64,000 nt of DNA. It comes from Oscillospiraceae bacterium NTUH-002-81. Lineage in GTDB: Bacteria; Bacillota; Clostridia; Lachnospirales; Lachnospiraceae. Below, piece by piece: positions 1 through 7,918 of the stretch. Position numbers and translations under genes: made by a program. Under the pieces are notes generated by a model. The model ran no database searches and was not told where the DNA came from. It saw only the letters and a list, made by a program, of their open reading frames with translations. Numbering within the stretch: the stretch's first letter is position 1; every line of letters starts with the position of its first letter. The stretch covers positions 775,001-839,000 of the forward strand of contig CP136052.1 in NCBI GenBank assembly GCA_032620915.1. The letters run 5' to 3'.

Positions 1-1
1 T

Positions 2-532
2 GATGATACATGGAACTATACCGACATCCTCTGGAACGGCATACAGGCTGAAAAGGTGCAGCGGGCATTTGAGAAACTGAATTACCGGGAGCAAACCTTG
101 CTTGAAAAGCGGCTGGCGATCTGTATGACCTGTGGGCGTGTCGGCTCATGGAAGAACCGCCCCACCTTTGAAGAACTGGCGGTTATGTTTGAGGGCAGCA
201 CAGCCAGCGGTGCAGAGCGAGCCTACCGGAAAGCAGTGGACAAGCTGACGGAGTTTTTGGTTGCCGAGGGTGCTATCCATGCAGTCCGGCTGAAACAGAA
301 ATCCAAAACCAAGCGCAAAAAGAAAATCACCGCCGCAATCTACGAATACCAGGCAGACTGCGACGGCGAATGGGGCGAAATGTCAGTTGATTTTGAGAAC
401 GGCACAGCAGAAATCATTCGGCTTGCTGATTGGGATACAATTAAAACGAACTGGTTTGCCAATGAGGCGATCCGGTATATTTTATCATTGTCGCCTGATG
501 CTCTTAAAAAATATATGCTCGTCCCCCCTTGA
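2..532 (+). CDS. Sigma-70 region-4-like protein, 5' end missing
   Basis: The reading frame is open from the first base of the window, so the start lies upstream; the GTG at 56 is only an internal codon. The visible part (176 codons) has a helical segment, KVQRAFEKLNYREQTLLEKR, followed by TFEELAVMF and ERAYRKAVDKL. This is the layout of sigma-70 region 4 (a helix-turn-helix that reads the -35 box). The C-terminal half, after a basic KQKSKTKRKKK stretch, resembles nothing I recognise. Proteins of this kind are common on Clostridia conjugative elements, so it may mark the edge of one; that is inference. The peptide-resistance genes follow after 96 bases on the same strand. Confidence 0.5.
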   Translation, partial: DDTWNYTDILWNGIQAEKVQRAFEKLNYREQTLLEKRLAICMTCGRVGSWKNRPTFEELAVMFEGSTASGAERAYRKAVDKLTEFLVAEGAIHAVRLKQKSKTKRKKKITAAIYEYQADCDGEWGEMSVDFENGTAEIIRLADWDTIKTNWFANEAIRYILSLSPDALKKYMLVPP

Positions 533-536
533 GCCG

Positions 537-615
537 CCACTTATATCCTGAATCCTTACAACAACTGTAAGTGGTATTTGCTGTGTTCCCATGCTATCAT
601 TTTATTACAAATGAT
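537..615 (+). promoter_or_regulatory. Two inverted repeats upstream of bceA
   Basis: Between the sigma-like gene and the ABC ATPase lie two perfect inverted repeats. The first has arms CCACTTA (537-543) and TAAGTGG (568-574). The second has arms ATCATTT (596-602) and AAATGAT (609-615) and ends exactly at the AGGAGG ribosome-binding site (616-621). Neither is followed by a T-run, so they do not look like terminators. The second could be an operator or an RNA hairpin next to the ribosome-binding site. BceR-type regulators bind inverted repeats upstream of their transporter genes, which is consistent but untested. Confidence 0.35.
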
Positions 616-628
616 AGGAGGTATTCAC

Positions 629-1396
629 ATGAAACCCATTTTGAATATTGAAAATTTAACAAAAATCTATGGCAATGTGCCAAGTCAAACAAATGCACTG
701 AATGGGATCACCCTCCAGGTGATGCCGGGAGAGTTTCTCGGCATTATGGGAAGCAGTGGTTCCGGTAAATCCACGCTTCTCAACTGTATTGCAACTGTGA
801 TTCAGCCCACCGGTGGAAGCATTCAGGTGGAGGGCGATACTCTGCAATCCCTCAGGGGAAAGGCTCTTGCAGAGTACCGTGGCAAAAAAGTTGGTTATCT
901 ATTCCAGAACTTTGAATTGCTGGACAACCTGACTGGCAGGGAAAACATCCTGCTCCCGACTTCCTTGCATGGGGTATCCGAAGCAGAAAGCAGCCAGCGG
1001 CTGAAGCAGTTGGCTGACTATCTGGAAATCACTGATGTTCTGGATAAGTTTCCGTCCAAGATGTCCGGCGGCCAGCGTCAGCGTGTTGCGGCAGCAAGGG
1101 CTCTGATCTTACATCCCCAAATGATCCTTGCCGATGAACCGACGGGTGCGCTGGATTCTAAGAACGCAAGAAGTCTTATGGAGAAGCTGTCCGGCCTGAA
1201 TCGTGACGAACAAGCTACGATCCTGATGGTAACCCATGATTCCAATGCCGCCAGCTTCTGTAAGCGCATCCTGTTCATCCAGGATGGCGTGATCTTTCAT
1301 GAGCTTCGGCGTGGAGACGAAAGCCAGCAGGAGTTCTACGGGCGCATCCTGAAGGTGATGGCGCAACTGGGAGGGGGCAGCGCAAATGTTCTCTAA
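629..1396 (+). CDS. bceA: BceA-type ABC transporter ATP-binding protein (peptide antibiotic resistance)
   Basis: ATPase subunit of a Bce-type transporter, which removes cell-wall-active peptides such as bacitracin from their lipid targets. Visible motifs are Walker A GSSGSGKST (residues 41-49), Q-loop region YLFQNFELLDNL, signature MSGGQRQR, Walker B MILADEPTGALD and switch VTHD. The start at 629 is chosen because AGGAGG sits 7 bases upstream; an upstream TTG extension at 578 has no such site. It overlaps the permease gene by 11 bases, and the response regulator and kinase follow, giving the order A-B-R-S. BceA-like ATPases (255 aa here) form one subfamily with MacB/LolD. The peptide handled cannot be told from sequence. 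Confidence 0.87.
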   Translation: MKPILNIENLTKIYGNVPSQTNALNGITLQVMPGEFLGIMGSSGSGKSTLLNCIATVIQPTGGSIQVEGDTLQSLRGKALAEYRGKKVGYLFQNFELLDNLTGRENILLPTSLHGVSEAESSQRLKQLADYLEITDVLDKFPSKMSGGQRQRVAAARALILHPQMILADEPTGALDSKNARSLMEKLSGLNRDEQATILMVTHDSNAASFCKRILFIQDGVIFHELRRGDESQQEFYGRILKVMAQLGGGSANVL

Positions 1397-3458
1397 TCTC
1401 ATTCTTCGGAACAGCCGCCGCAGCCGAAAGGAAAACGGTCTGTTTTTCAGCTCCCTGGTGATTTCTATTGTTGCCTTTTACATGATTCTTTCCATCTCCA
1501 CTCAAGATGTGATGCTCTTTTTGCAGAAAATGGAGAGTGACGCAGTTGACAAACTCCTGCTTCTGATTCCTGCGTTTTATGGAATGACCCTCGGTATTCT
1601 GTTCTTTTTGATCTATTTTGCCTGCAAGTATCAGTTCGAGCGCAGACGGCATGAGCTTGGTGTTTATCTAATGTTGGGGATGCGTAGAAGTAAACTGTTT
1701 GGTATGCTTCTGGCGGAAGATTGCCTGACCAGTATTCTTGCCATGCTCATAGGCTTACCTGTGGCTGTGGTGCTTTCAGAAATTGTCAGTCTTGTCACCG
1801 CCAAGCTGGTAGGCATGGGGATCATCGGTCATCAGTTTTCTTTATCCTGGTCTGCGATTGAATGGACGCTGGCAGGATTTCTGGCAATTAAGCTGACGGC
1901 ACTTCTGATTTTGAGTGGACGAATCAGCCGCCAGGAGATCGGTACTTTGCTATCCCAGCCAACGAACCGCCCCAAAAAGCAAATGCCATCTGTTATCTAT
2001 GGACTGGCTGCTATATGCGGAAGTGTGATGTTGGCAGTGGCTTACTACATGGCGATTCAGGGAATTGCATGGACAAAGGTAAGTATGATGGGACTGACTT
2101 TGCTGTTGGGCATAGTTGGTACGATGCTGCTTTTCTATGGGATGCGTGCGCTGATTGCTTTGATTGTTAAGAAAGGAAAAGGAAATAAGCAGCTTCATGT
2201 ATTTACCTTCCGGCAGATTCAGGAGAATGTCATTCATCAGTCAAACTCCATGGCCATCAGCTCCCTGCTGATTCTGGCGGCGCTGTGTTGTTTTGGTGCG
2301 GGCGTAGGAATTGCAGGAACGAATAGCCTGTCTTCTGGCCATGTAATCGACTATACTTTTGAAGATCATACTGCAGAAGATTCATCGCAGGTTCTTCCGA
2401 ATATAAAGGCAGTCCTGAAAGAAAACAGTTTGGAAAATCATTTTTCAGAGCTTTTTGAAATGAGGGTTGGGCGTATTCGCACCACAGAAGATTATGATAA
2501 TGCCTACAGCATGGACGCTGTTATGGACTCTCTTCGGAGCCTGCCCCAGTCGGAAGACCGGGATGTCCTTCTGAACAATCTTGGTTATGCCACATACCCA
2601 TATTTGATTTGTTTATCGGACTATAATCGTTTGTTGGAATTGTCCGGCAATCCGGCTCTCCAATTAGGCGAAAAGGAGGCCACTGTCTATATTGATACAG
2701 AGTTTACTACGGCAAGCCGTACCGCAATGCTGAACCAAGTATTGGCCGGGCAGCCCAAGGTGGAACTGGATGGTAGTCCGATTCATCTTACAGGAGAGGT
2801 TCAGTCTGTGAATTTGGTCACGGACCGTTCTATAACCTTGTCCTTTGCATTGATTCTTCCGGATGAAGCATTCCTATATTATAGTCAGGGAATGTATGAT
2901 ACCTATGTCAATGCGGTGCTCAGTGAGCAAGCTCTGAATGGAAATAGCCTTATGACTGCCTATTCCGATCTGAACGAGAAGCTGGACAAAATAGGTATCG
3001 AATATGAAAGCTATCTTCAGAATATGGGCCGCCAGCTTTTCTACACCGTAGCATCCATCTATATTACCCTCTATCTGGCGATTGTGTTCCTGGTGGTTGC
3101 CAACACCATTGTGGGTGTTCAGTTCCTGATGAGCCAGCAGAAAACCGGGCGTAGATACCAGACCCTGATCCGCCTGGGAGCCACTTACGAAAGCCTTTGC
3201 CAGTCTGCCGGAAAGCAGATTGCGTGGTTTATGGGACTTCCTGTATTGGTTGCAGCTGTCAGCAGTCTGTTTGGAGTCAGAGCGTTGTTTACAGGGATAC
3301 TCTCGTCCCGAACCCGTGGGACAGTGCCTGAAATGCTGCTTGTATCTGCTACTATGATTTTGCTGCTTTGCGTGATAGAATATATTTATATGAGAGTGGT
3401 CAAGCACTCCAGTGATCGGTATTTGCTGACACTGATGCAGCCGCAGAGAGAAGAATAA
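1386..3458 (+). CDS. bceB: BceB-type FtsX-family permease
   Basis: Membrane partner of the upstream ATPase, 690 aa. The N-terminal half has hydrophobic helices near residues 18-38, 57-80, 110-135, 155-178 and 205-255. A large, mostly hydrophilic section follows at roughly 310-540, and three more helices come near the C-terminus (about 555-580, 610-640, 650-675). This matches the ten-helix BceB plan, in which the big extracellular loop between helices 7 and 8 senses the peptide and signals to the BceS kinase. ATG at 1386 overlaps the ATPase gene, which indicates translational coupling. It ends 19 bases before the response-regulator start. Confidence 0.85.
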   Translation: MFSNLILRNSRRSRKENGLFFSSLVISIVAFYMILSISTQDVMLFLQKMESDAVDKLLLLIPAFYGMTLGILFFLIYFACKYQFERRRHELGVYLMLGMRRSKLFGMLLAEDCLTSILAMLIGLPVAVVLSEIVSLVTAKLVGMGIIGHQFSLSWSAIEWTLAGFLAIKLTALLILSGRISRQEIGTLLSQPTNRPKKQMPSVIYGLAAICGSVMLAVAYYMAIQGIAWTKVSMMGLTLLLGIVGTMLLFYGMRALIALIVKKGKGNKQLHVFTFRQIQENVIHQSNSMAISSLLILAALCCFGAGVGIAGTNSLSSGHVIDYTFEDHTAEDSSQVLPNIKAVLKENSLENHFSELFEMRVGRIRTTEDYDNAYSMDAVMDSLRSLPQSEDRDVLLNNLGYATYPYLICLSDYNRLLELSGNPALQLGEKEATVYIDTEFTTASRTAMLNQVLAGQPKVELDGSPIHLTGEVQSVNLVTDRSITLSFALILPDEAFLYYSQGMYDTYVNAVLSEQALNGNSLMTAYSDLNEKLDKIGIEYESYLQNMGRQLFYTVASIYITLYLAIVFLVVANTIVGVQFLMSQQKTGRRYQTLIRLGATYESLCQSAGKQIAWFMGLPVLVAAVSSLFGVRALFTGILSSRTRGTVPEMLLVSATMILLLCVIEYIYMRVVKHSSDRYLLTLMQPQREE

Positions 3459-3477
3459 TTTGGAAGGAGGTGCTGTC

Positions 3478-4155
3478 GTGAAAAGAATTGCTGTTGTGGA
3501 AGATGAAGTCTATATGCGGGAAGAACTCTGCAATATGCTCCAAAAGGACGGGTATCTTGCGGAGGCAATCACCGAGTTTGAAGATGCCGCTCGGCTCCTG
3601 GCAGCCCTCCGTCCTGACCTTGTGATCTTAGACCTGAATTTGCCGGAGATCAGTGGCTTTCAAATCTGCCAGGAACTAAAGAATAAAACCGCTATCCCCG
3701 TCCTGGTACTAACTTCCAGAGATCAGGTAAAGGATGAACTGCAAGCGTTCCACTTGGGTGCCGATGAATATTTGACGAAGCCGTGCAGAAAAGACCGGCT
3801 TCTTGCCAGGGTATCCAATATTCTCAAAAGGTATGAAGGCCGTACCAATCTCATAGAGGGACCAGATTTCCTGTTAGACCAGCAGACCTACACGCTTTAT
3901 ATTCATAATACCTCTGTCGTGCTTCCAAAAAATCAGGGAAAACTGTTGGTTGCTCTTTTGTCCGGCGGCGATGCTCTGGTCACGACGGAGCAACTTTGCA
4001 TAGCACTATGGGGAACCACGGAATACATAGACGAAAATGCCTTGCAGGTTAATCTGACCAGGCTGAAAAAGACGATGTCCGGTCTTGAGATGAAGCAGCG
4101 AATCGTTGCGGTTCGTGGGATGGGCTATCGTCTGGAAACGGGGGTGGCTCCATGA
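3478..4155 (+). CDS. bceR: BceR-type response regulator (OmpR/PhoB family)
   Basis: A 225-aa two-domain regulator. The receiver domain has the acidic pair E8-D9, phospho-acceptor D52 in LVILDLNLPE, the LTSRD threonine/serine switch and the conserved Lys in EYLTKPC. The C-terminal winged helix contains ALQVNLTRLKKT and ends in VRGMGYRLE. The start is GTG 3478, with AAGGAGG at 3464-3470. A TTG at 3460 in the same frame overlaps that ribosome-binding site and is unlikely. It overlaps the kinase gene by 4 bases. In known Bce systems this protein activates the transporter genes. Confidence 0.87.
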   Translation: MKRIAVVEDEVYMREELCNMLQKDGYLAEAITEFEDAARLLAALRPDLVILDLNLPEISGFQICQELKNKTAIPVLVLTSRDQVKDELQAFHLGADEYLTKPCRKDRLLARVSNILKRYEGRTNLIEGPDFLLDQQTYTLYIHNTSVVLPKNQGKLLVALLSGGDALVTTEQLCIALWGTTEYIDENALQVNLTRLKKTMSGLEMKQRIVAVRGMGYRLETGVAP

Positions 4156-5153
4156 AGCAGCTTTGGCGCATAACAGAGCGATACTACCCCTGGCTATTGT
4201 TGCTGTTGGGCGTGGATTGCTTTTGTGCTATCATTCTTTGGATTTCTGACATTCAGGCATTTCAACCCTTGATTGGGTTAGTAGTTCTGACAAGCCTCCT
4301 TTTGTTTTCAGCGATTCTGTTTGTACTAAACAAGCGGGAGACTACCCGCCGAGAACTGTTCCGGGATTTCCTCAGTGATCCTACCATCTGCAACGAGGAA
4401 CGGCTGCTCAGTGCCATCAGCCGGGAAGAAGGAGAATCTATCCGGCTTCTGGCATCAGTTTTACAGGAACACAAAACTGAGAGTAACAGTATGGCAGATG
4501 CCCTACAGGACTATGAAGAATATGTGGAGGGCTGGGCACATGAAGCGAAAACGCCCCTATCGTTGCTGACCATGCTCTTGGATAACCGGAACGATGAAAT
4601 CTCTCCTTCCCTGCAAGCAAAGCTGGATTATGTCCGCAGTCAGCTTCAGGAGGATGTCACGCAGATGCTGTACTATGCCCGGTTGAAGAGCAGTACAAAG
4701 GATTACCGATTTGAGGATGTCAATTTGAATGACTGCTTGGGTGAAGTTCTGGAGGACTATGCCCCACTTCTTGAAGAGAAGCAGTTTGTCATTCTCAACA
4801 AACTGCAATCTGAAACAGTCTATACAGACCGTAGAGGACTTCAGTTTATGTTGGGACAAATCGTTAGCAATGCCATCAAATATAGCAGCGATAGTCCCAT
4901 GCTTACAATTTCCGTGATACATTCGGAGACCGCAGATATCCTTTCTGTTGAAGATAACGGCATTGGCGTAAAAAAATATAATCTGCCGTACATTTTTCAA
5001 AAGGGCTTTACCGGGGATTCTACTGACAGCAGAAAGAAGGCTACCGGTATGGGACTTTACCTGGTTAAGAAGATGGCCGACGATCTAAATCTTCATCTGG
5101 AAGCAGCTTCCCAGTGGGGGAAAGGGCTTCAAGATTGTCATCTTCTTTCCTAA
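4152..5153 (+). CDS. bceS: BceS-type sensor histidine kinase, C-terminus frameshifted
   Basis: Intramembrane-sensing kinase: two helices (about 13-31 and 39-58) with almost no extracellular loop, phospho-acceptor H130 in WAHEAKTPLSLL, N-box LGQIVSNAIKYS, G1 box DNGIGV and G2 box ATGMGLYLVKK. Bce kinases do not sense peptide directly but read the transporter. The last 12 codons read GLQDCHLLS and stop at 5153. Dropping one G from the G5 run at 5116-5120 restores the family ending WGKGFKIVIFFPK and moves the stop to 5178. The lesion is probably a sequencing error, one of seven similar ones in this window. If real, only the last strand of the ATPase domain would be altered. Confidence 0.83.
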   Translation: MKQLWRITERYYPWLLLLLGVDCFCAIILWISDIQAFQPLIGLVVLTSLLLFSAILFVLNKRETTRRELFRDFLSDPTICNEERLLSAISREEGESIRLLASVLQEHKTESNSMADALQDYEEYVEGWAHEAKTPLSLLTMLLDNRNDEISPSLQAKLDYVRSQLQEDVTQMLYYARLKSSTKDYRFEDVNLNDCLGEVLEDYAPLLEEKQFVILNKLQSETVYTDRRGLQFMLGQIVSNAIKYSSDSPMLTISVIHSETADILSVEDNGIGVKKYNLPYIFQKGFTGDSTDSRKKATGMGLYLVKKMADDLNLHLEAASQWGKGLQDCHLLS

Positions 5154-5193
5154 ATTGAGATCCAACGGAGGGAAATAATATAAACAGAAAAAC

Positions 5194-5218
5194 GCCCGCA
5201 GGATTTTCTCCTGCGGGC
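5194..5218 (-). terminator. Intrinsic terminator of the DUF6061 gene
   Basis: Ten-base-pair perfect stem (arms 5194-5203 and 5209-5218, GC-rich) with a 5-base loop. Read on the minus strand it is followed by GTTTTTCTGTTT, a good U-tract. It lies directly after the stop of the minus-strand gene at 5228. On the plus strand there is no T-run, but the hairpin could still slow polymerase leaving the Bce operon. Confidence 0.75.
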
Positions 5219-5227
5219 AGCGTGTTG

Positions 5228-5476
5228 TCAGCTATCCCAAGGCTTGTATTCTGTTACAGTTTTCAAATAGGTTTCGGGATCGCCGTTCAAGATAAGGTCT
5301 GCATACTCCAAAGGAGCGTTGTAGATCAAATAATCCAGCTCTGACCGCTGATACATATTGTCAGCAATCTCGTTCTCAACGGCGATAGTGTCAATCGCAA
5401 TCATACTGCCGTCGCTGAATTTCACTTCCACACAGCAATTATCCATATTGTAGGCACAAGATATTAAGGTTTTCAT
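5228..5476 (-). CDS. DUF6061 family small protein
   Basis: An 82-aa acidic, soluble protein of unknown function. Segments such as FSDGSMIAIDTIAVENEIAD, YQRSELDYLIYN and LNGDPETYLK match, from memory, the DUF6061 family found on Clostridia chromosomes and mobile elements. It has no signal peptide, membrane helix or recognisable catalytic motif. An AGGAC-type site precedes the ATG. It is transcribed alone, converging on the Bce operon, with its own terminator at 5194-5218. Confidence 0.65.
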   Translation of the reverse strand: MKTLISCAYNMDNCCVEVKFSDGSMIAIDTIAVENEIADNMYQRSELDYLIYNAPLEYADLILNGDPETYLKTVTEYKPWDS

Positions 5477-5509
5477 GGTATGTCCTCCATAATTCGTAAT
5501 ATAAAGCGA

Positions 5510-5632
5510 AAATCCCGTCTGACTTCCTGTTAGAAATCAGACGGGATTTGTCCATATGCACCCCGGAAACCGTCAGCTAACAGTTGATAAGTAAATTAGT
5601 TCCTTATCACTGTTAAGCCAAGGTTTCCGGGG
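5510..5632. repeat. Two long stem-loops at the junction of the two resistance modules
   Basis: The first hairpin has 13-bp perfect arms (5510-5522 and 5537-5549). The second has 11-bp perfect arms (5561-5571 and 5622-5632). Inside the second is a further near-perfect 13-bp stem, TAACAGTTGATAAG against CTTATCACTGTTA. On the plus strand the second is followed by TTTTT. On the minus strand it lies right after the kinase stop codon. It may serve as a two-way terminator, but its nested form is more elaborate than needed and would also suit the end of an inserted element. Confidence 0.5.
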
Positions 5633-5640
5633 TTTTTCTG

Positions 5641-7041
5641 TTATTCCGTCGGCAGTTCTACCACAGCCTTCGCCCCACATGGCGTATTCTGCCCAAACGT
5701 GGCCTTTCCACCATGTGCCTCCGCAATCTGCTCTACCACATGTAGTCCCAGAATATGGGGCGTATTCTCTCCTATTTCGCCGGAGGACAGGGCGGCAAGC
5801 ACCGTTTCCGGATAGCCTTTGCCGTTATCCGCCACGGTCAGATGAAGCATTTCTTCCACCACGTCTATCTGTATGGAAATCCTGACCGGGGCAATGATGT
5901 TGTATACGTTTGATTGCGCGCCATTCCCCCCAGAATGCCGTACACTGTTACTGATCAAATTTTCCAGCAGTCGTCCCAGCAGCGCACGATCTACCAGAAT
6001 CTGTGCATGTTCCGCGGCATCGCTCTGGTGAAGAGAGATTTCACACTTCTCGGCCAGGGGGCTGTCGTACAGCTGAGCTACCAGTTCACGGAAAAGTGGC
6101 CCGGCGGTGAAGCGTTCTTTGCGCAGCGGCTGCGCACCGTATTCCAGTTTGCTGGTCAGGTTCAGATCATCAATGAGGGAGCGGAGTTTTTCACTCTGGG
6201 TACGGATGCCTGCGGCTTTCTGACGTGCGGTATCCGGCAGCGCAGCGTTTTGTTCTAGCTGTTCGCTCCAGCCCAGGATCAGGGCCAGCGGGGTGCGGAC
6301 GTCGTGGCTGACGCCTGCGATCCACTGGGTACGGGCGTCATCCCGCCGTGCCAGCATCTCATTTTTCTGTTGCAGATGGGAGCTGGTCCGGTTCAGCTTT
6401 TCGGCCAGCTCTCCGGTAAACCCGCTGGTGGGCAGCTGCACAGTCTTGCCCTGGGCCAGGGTATCCAGACCGGCAGCCACTGTTTGAAGCTGTCTGGTGC
6501 CCCGCCATCCCAGCCAGAAACAAAAGGCCAGTCCCAACAGCAGAGACCCGGGCAGAATGAAGAAAATGCTGTGCACCAGATCCCGCAGGCCGTCCGGCGA
6601 GTTGTACAGGTTGTACCGCCACAGGCTTCCTTTGGGCAGGCCGATGACAAACAGCCCATAATCTGTCACATGGCAGAACACCGGATAATCCCGCAGATAC
6701 CAGCGGGAGAAGCTGGCAATGTCGCTGGCGGTGTAGGTTTTGTGCAATTCTTCTGGCAGGGCATAGTTCCATATTATATGTCCCTGATCGTCCAGCACCA
6801 TGGCCCATGCATAGCCATCCATCCATTCTTCCGGCGTGTGTTCTGCGCCGAACATCAGTGTATCCTCCGTTTTTATCATAGCGTCCGCAATAACGGTGGA
6901 ATCGTAGGTCTGTCGGGGCAGCCGCTGCCCTTCCCGCCATCCTAGCCAGGCGATCAAACCAATGCCGAGAAAAAGCAGTAGCACAACAATGCTTACCGCT
7001 GCCAGCACATAGCGGCGGATGAGACGTACAAAGGTTTTCAT
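5641..7041 (-). CDS. Sensor histidine kinase of a lantibiotic-type resistance system
   Basis: A 466-aa membrane kinase. A first helix at about 12-34 and a second at about 158-178 enclose an external sensor domain of about 120 residues. A HAMP-like linker leads to H246 in GVSHDVRTPLAL. The ATPase domain has N-box ENLISNSVRHSGG, G1 DNGKGYP and G2 HILGLHVV. The start ATG overlaps the response-regulator stop by 4 bases. It is divergent from a LanFEG-like exporter, an arrangement shared with nisin/subtilin-type and related resistance systems, so it probably detects an antimicrobial peptide. The ligand is not known. Confidence 0.8.
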   Translation of the reverse strand: MKTFVRLIRRYVLAAVSIVVLLLFLGIGLIAWLGWREGQRLPRQTYDSTVIADAMIKTEDTLMFGAEHTPEEWMDGYAWAMVLDDQGHIIWNYALPEELHKTYTASDIASFSRWYLRDYPVFCHVTDYGLFVIGLPKGSLWRYNLYNSPDGLRDLVHSIFFILPGSLLLGLAFCFWLGWRGTRQLQTVAAGLDTLAQGKTVQLPTSGFTGELAEKLNRTSSHLQQKNEMLARRDDARTQWIAGVSHDVRTPLALILGWSEQLEQNAALPDTARQKAAGIRTQSEKLRSLIDDLNLTSKLEYGAQPLRKERFTAGPLFRELVAQLYDSPLAEKCEISLHQSDAAEHAQILVDRALLGRLLENLISNSVRHSGGNGAQSNVYNIIAPVRISIQIDVVEEMLHLTVADNGKGYPETVLAALSSGEIGENTPHILGLHVVEQIAEAHGGKATFGQNTPCGAKAVVELPTE

Positions 7042-7757
7042 GCGGATTCCTCCTTTGCCAGCTTGTAGCCGATGCCTCGAACGGTGAGAAGGAGTTGGGG
7101 TTGTCCGGGATCTTTTTCGATCTTTTGCCGCAGATGGCGGATGTGGACGCCCAGACTGTTTTCATATCCGTAATAATCGGCACCCCAGACGGATTCGCAC
7201 AGTGCATCGTAGGTGACAATATGGCCGCGGTTTTCAGCCAGCTTGCGCAGCAGCGCCAGTTCTGTGGCGGTGAGGGGAAGGACACGCCCATCCGGCCATG
7301 TGACCAGGGCGTCCTGTAAGTCTGTCCTGCAGGCACCCAGCGTAACCGTTTTGTTCCGGCCAAGGGACAGCTCCGCCCGATAGGCCCGCTGCAGGATATG
7401 CTGTACGCGAAGAAGCAGTTCCTGCATGAGAAAAGGCTTGGTCAGGTAATCATCCGCGCCGAGACCCAGCCCAAACAGGCGGTCGGCGTCTGCATCCCGG
7501 GCTGACAGAAACAGTGCGGGGATATCTGCTTTGCCCCGCAGAGCCCGGAACAGGGAAAAACCGTCTCCATCCGGTAGGTTGATGTCCAGGATCATCAGCT
7601 GGGGGATGTCTGCGGCAAATGCCCTTTTCGCTTCCGCGCAGCTTCGGACTGTCTGAATATGACGGTAACCTGCGTCCGTCAGCTGCTCCTGGAGCAGACG
7701 AAGCAGATCCGTGTTGTCATCCACGACCAGAATGCGGATTTCATAAATGCTGTTCAT
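7038..7757 (-). CDS. Response regulator, OmpR family, of the lantibiotic-type system
   Basis: A 239-aa regulator. The receiver has D13-D14, phospho-acceptor D58 in LMILDINLPDGDGF, and Lys in DYLTKPF. The winged-helix domain carries the transactivation/recognition region SLGVHIRHLRQKIE and ends VRGIGYKLA. I take ATG 7757 as the start because GGAGG (7767-7771 on the complementary strand) lies 9 bases upstream; an 18-residue extension reaching 7811 lacks a site. The divergent spacer with three TTAAGG hexamers next to it is the obvious target. It forms an operon with the kinase. Confidence 0.83.
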   Translation of the reverse strand: MNSIYEIRILVVDDNTDLLRLLQEQLTDAGYRHIQTVRSCAEAKRAFAADIPQLMILDINLPDGDGFSLFRALRGKADIPALFLSARDADADRLFGLGLGADDYLTKPFLMQELLLRVQHILQRAYRAELSLGRNKTVTLGACRTDLQDALVTWPDGRVLPLTATELALLRKLAENRGHIVTYDALCESVWGADYYGYENSLGVHIRHLRQKIEKDPGQPQLLLTVRGIGYKLAKEESA

Positions 7758-7828
7758 TGACAGGTACCTCCGGTTTTTTGTTTTACTATAGCATACTTTT
7801 CTCTCCGGCATCCGAAAACGGCGAAAAT

Positions 7829-7867
7829 TTAAGGGGAAATTAAGGTGGGATTTTCGTGAGATTAAGG
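7829..7867 (+). promoter_or_regulatory. Three phased TTAAGG direct repeats, probable response-regulator box
   Basis: The hexamer TTAAGG occurs at 7829-7834, 7840-7845 and 7862-7867. The steps of 11 and 22 bases place all three on the same face of the helix. They lie in the 161-base spacer between the regulator gene (minus strand) and the exporter operon (plus strand). OmpR-family regulators bind tandem direct repeats about one helical turn apart, so this is the likely control site of the exporter. That is inference from spacing and location. Confidence 0.55.
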
Positions 7868-7918
7868 CGCGGGGTGTAAGCTGAAATCGTTCTGAAAAAC
7901 GAGAGAGGAGTGACGGAT

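Noticed and set aside
6359..7363. A 334-codon minus-strand frame across the kinase/regulator junction
   Set aside because: It overlaps both well-supported two-component genes in another frame and shows no motif.
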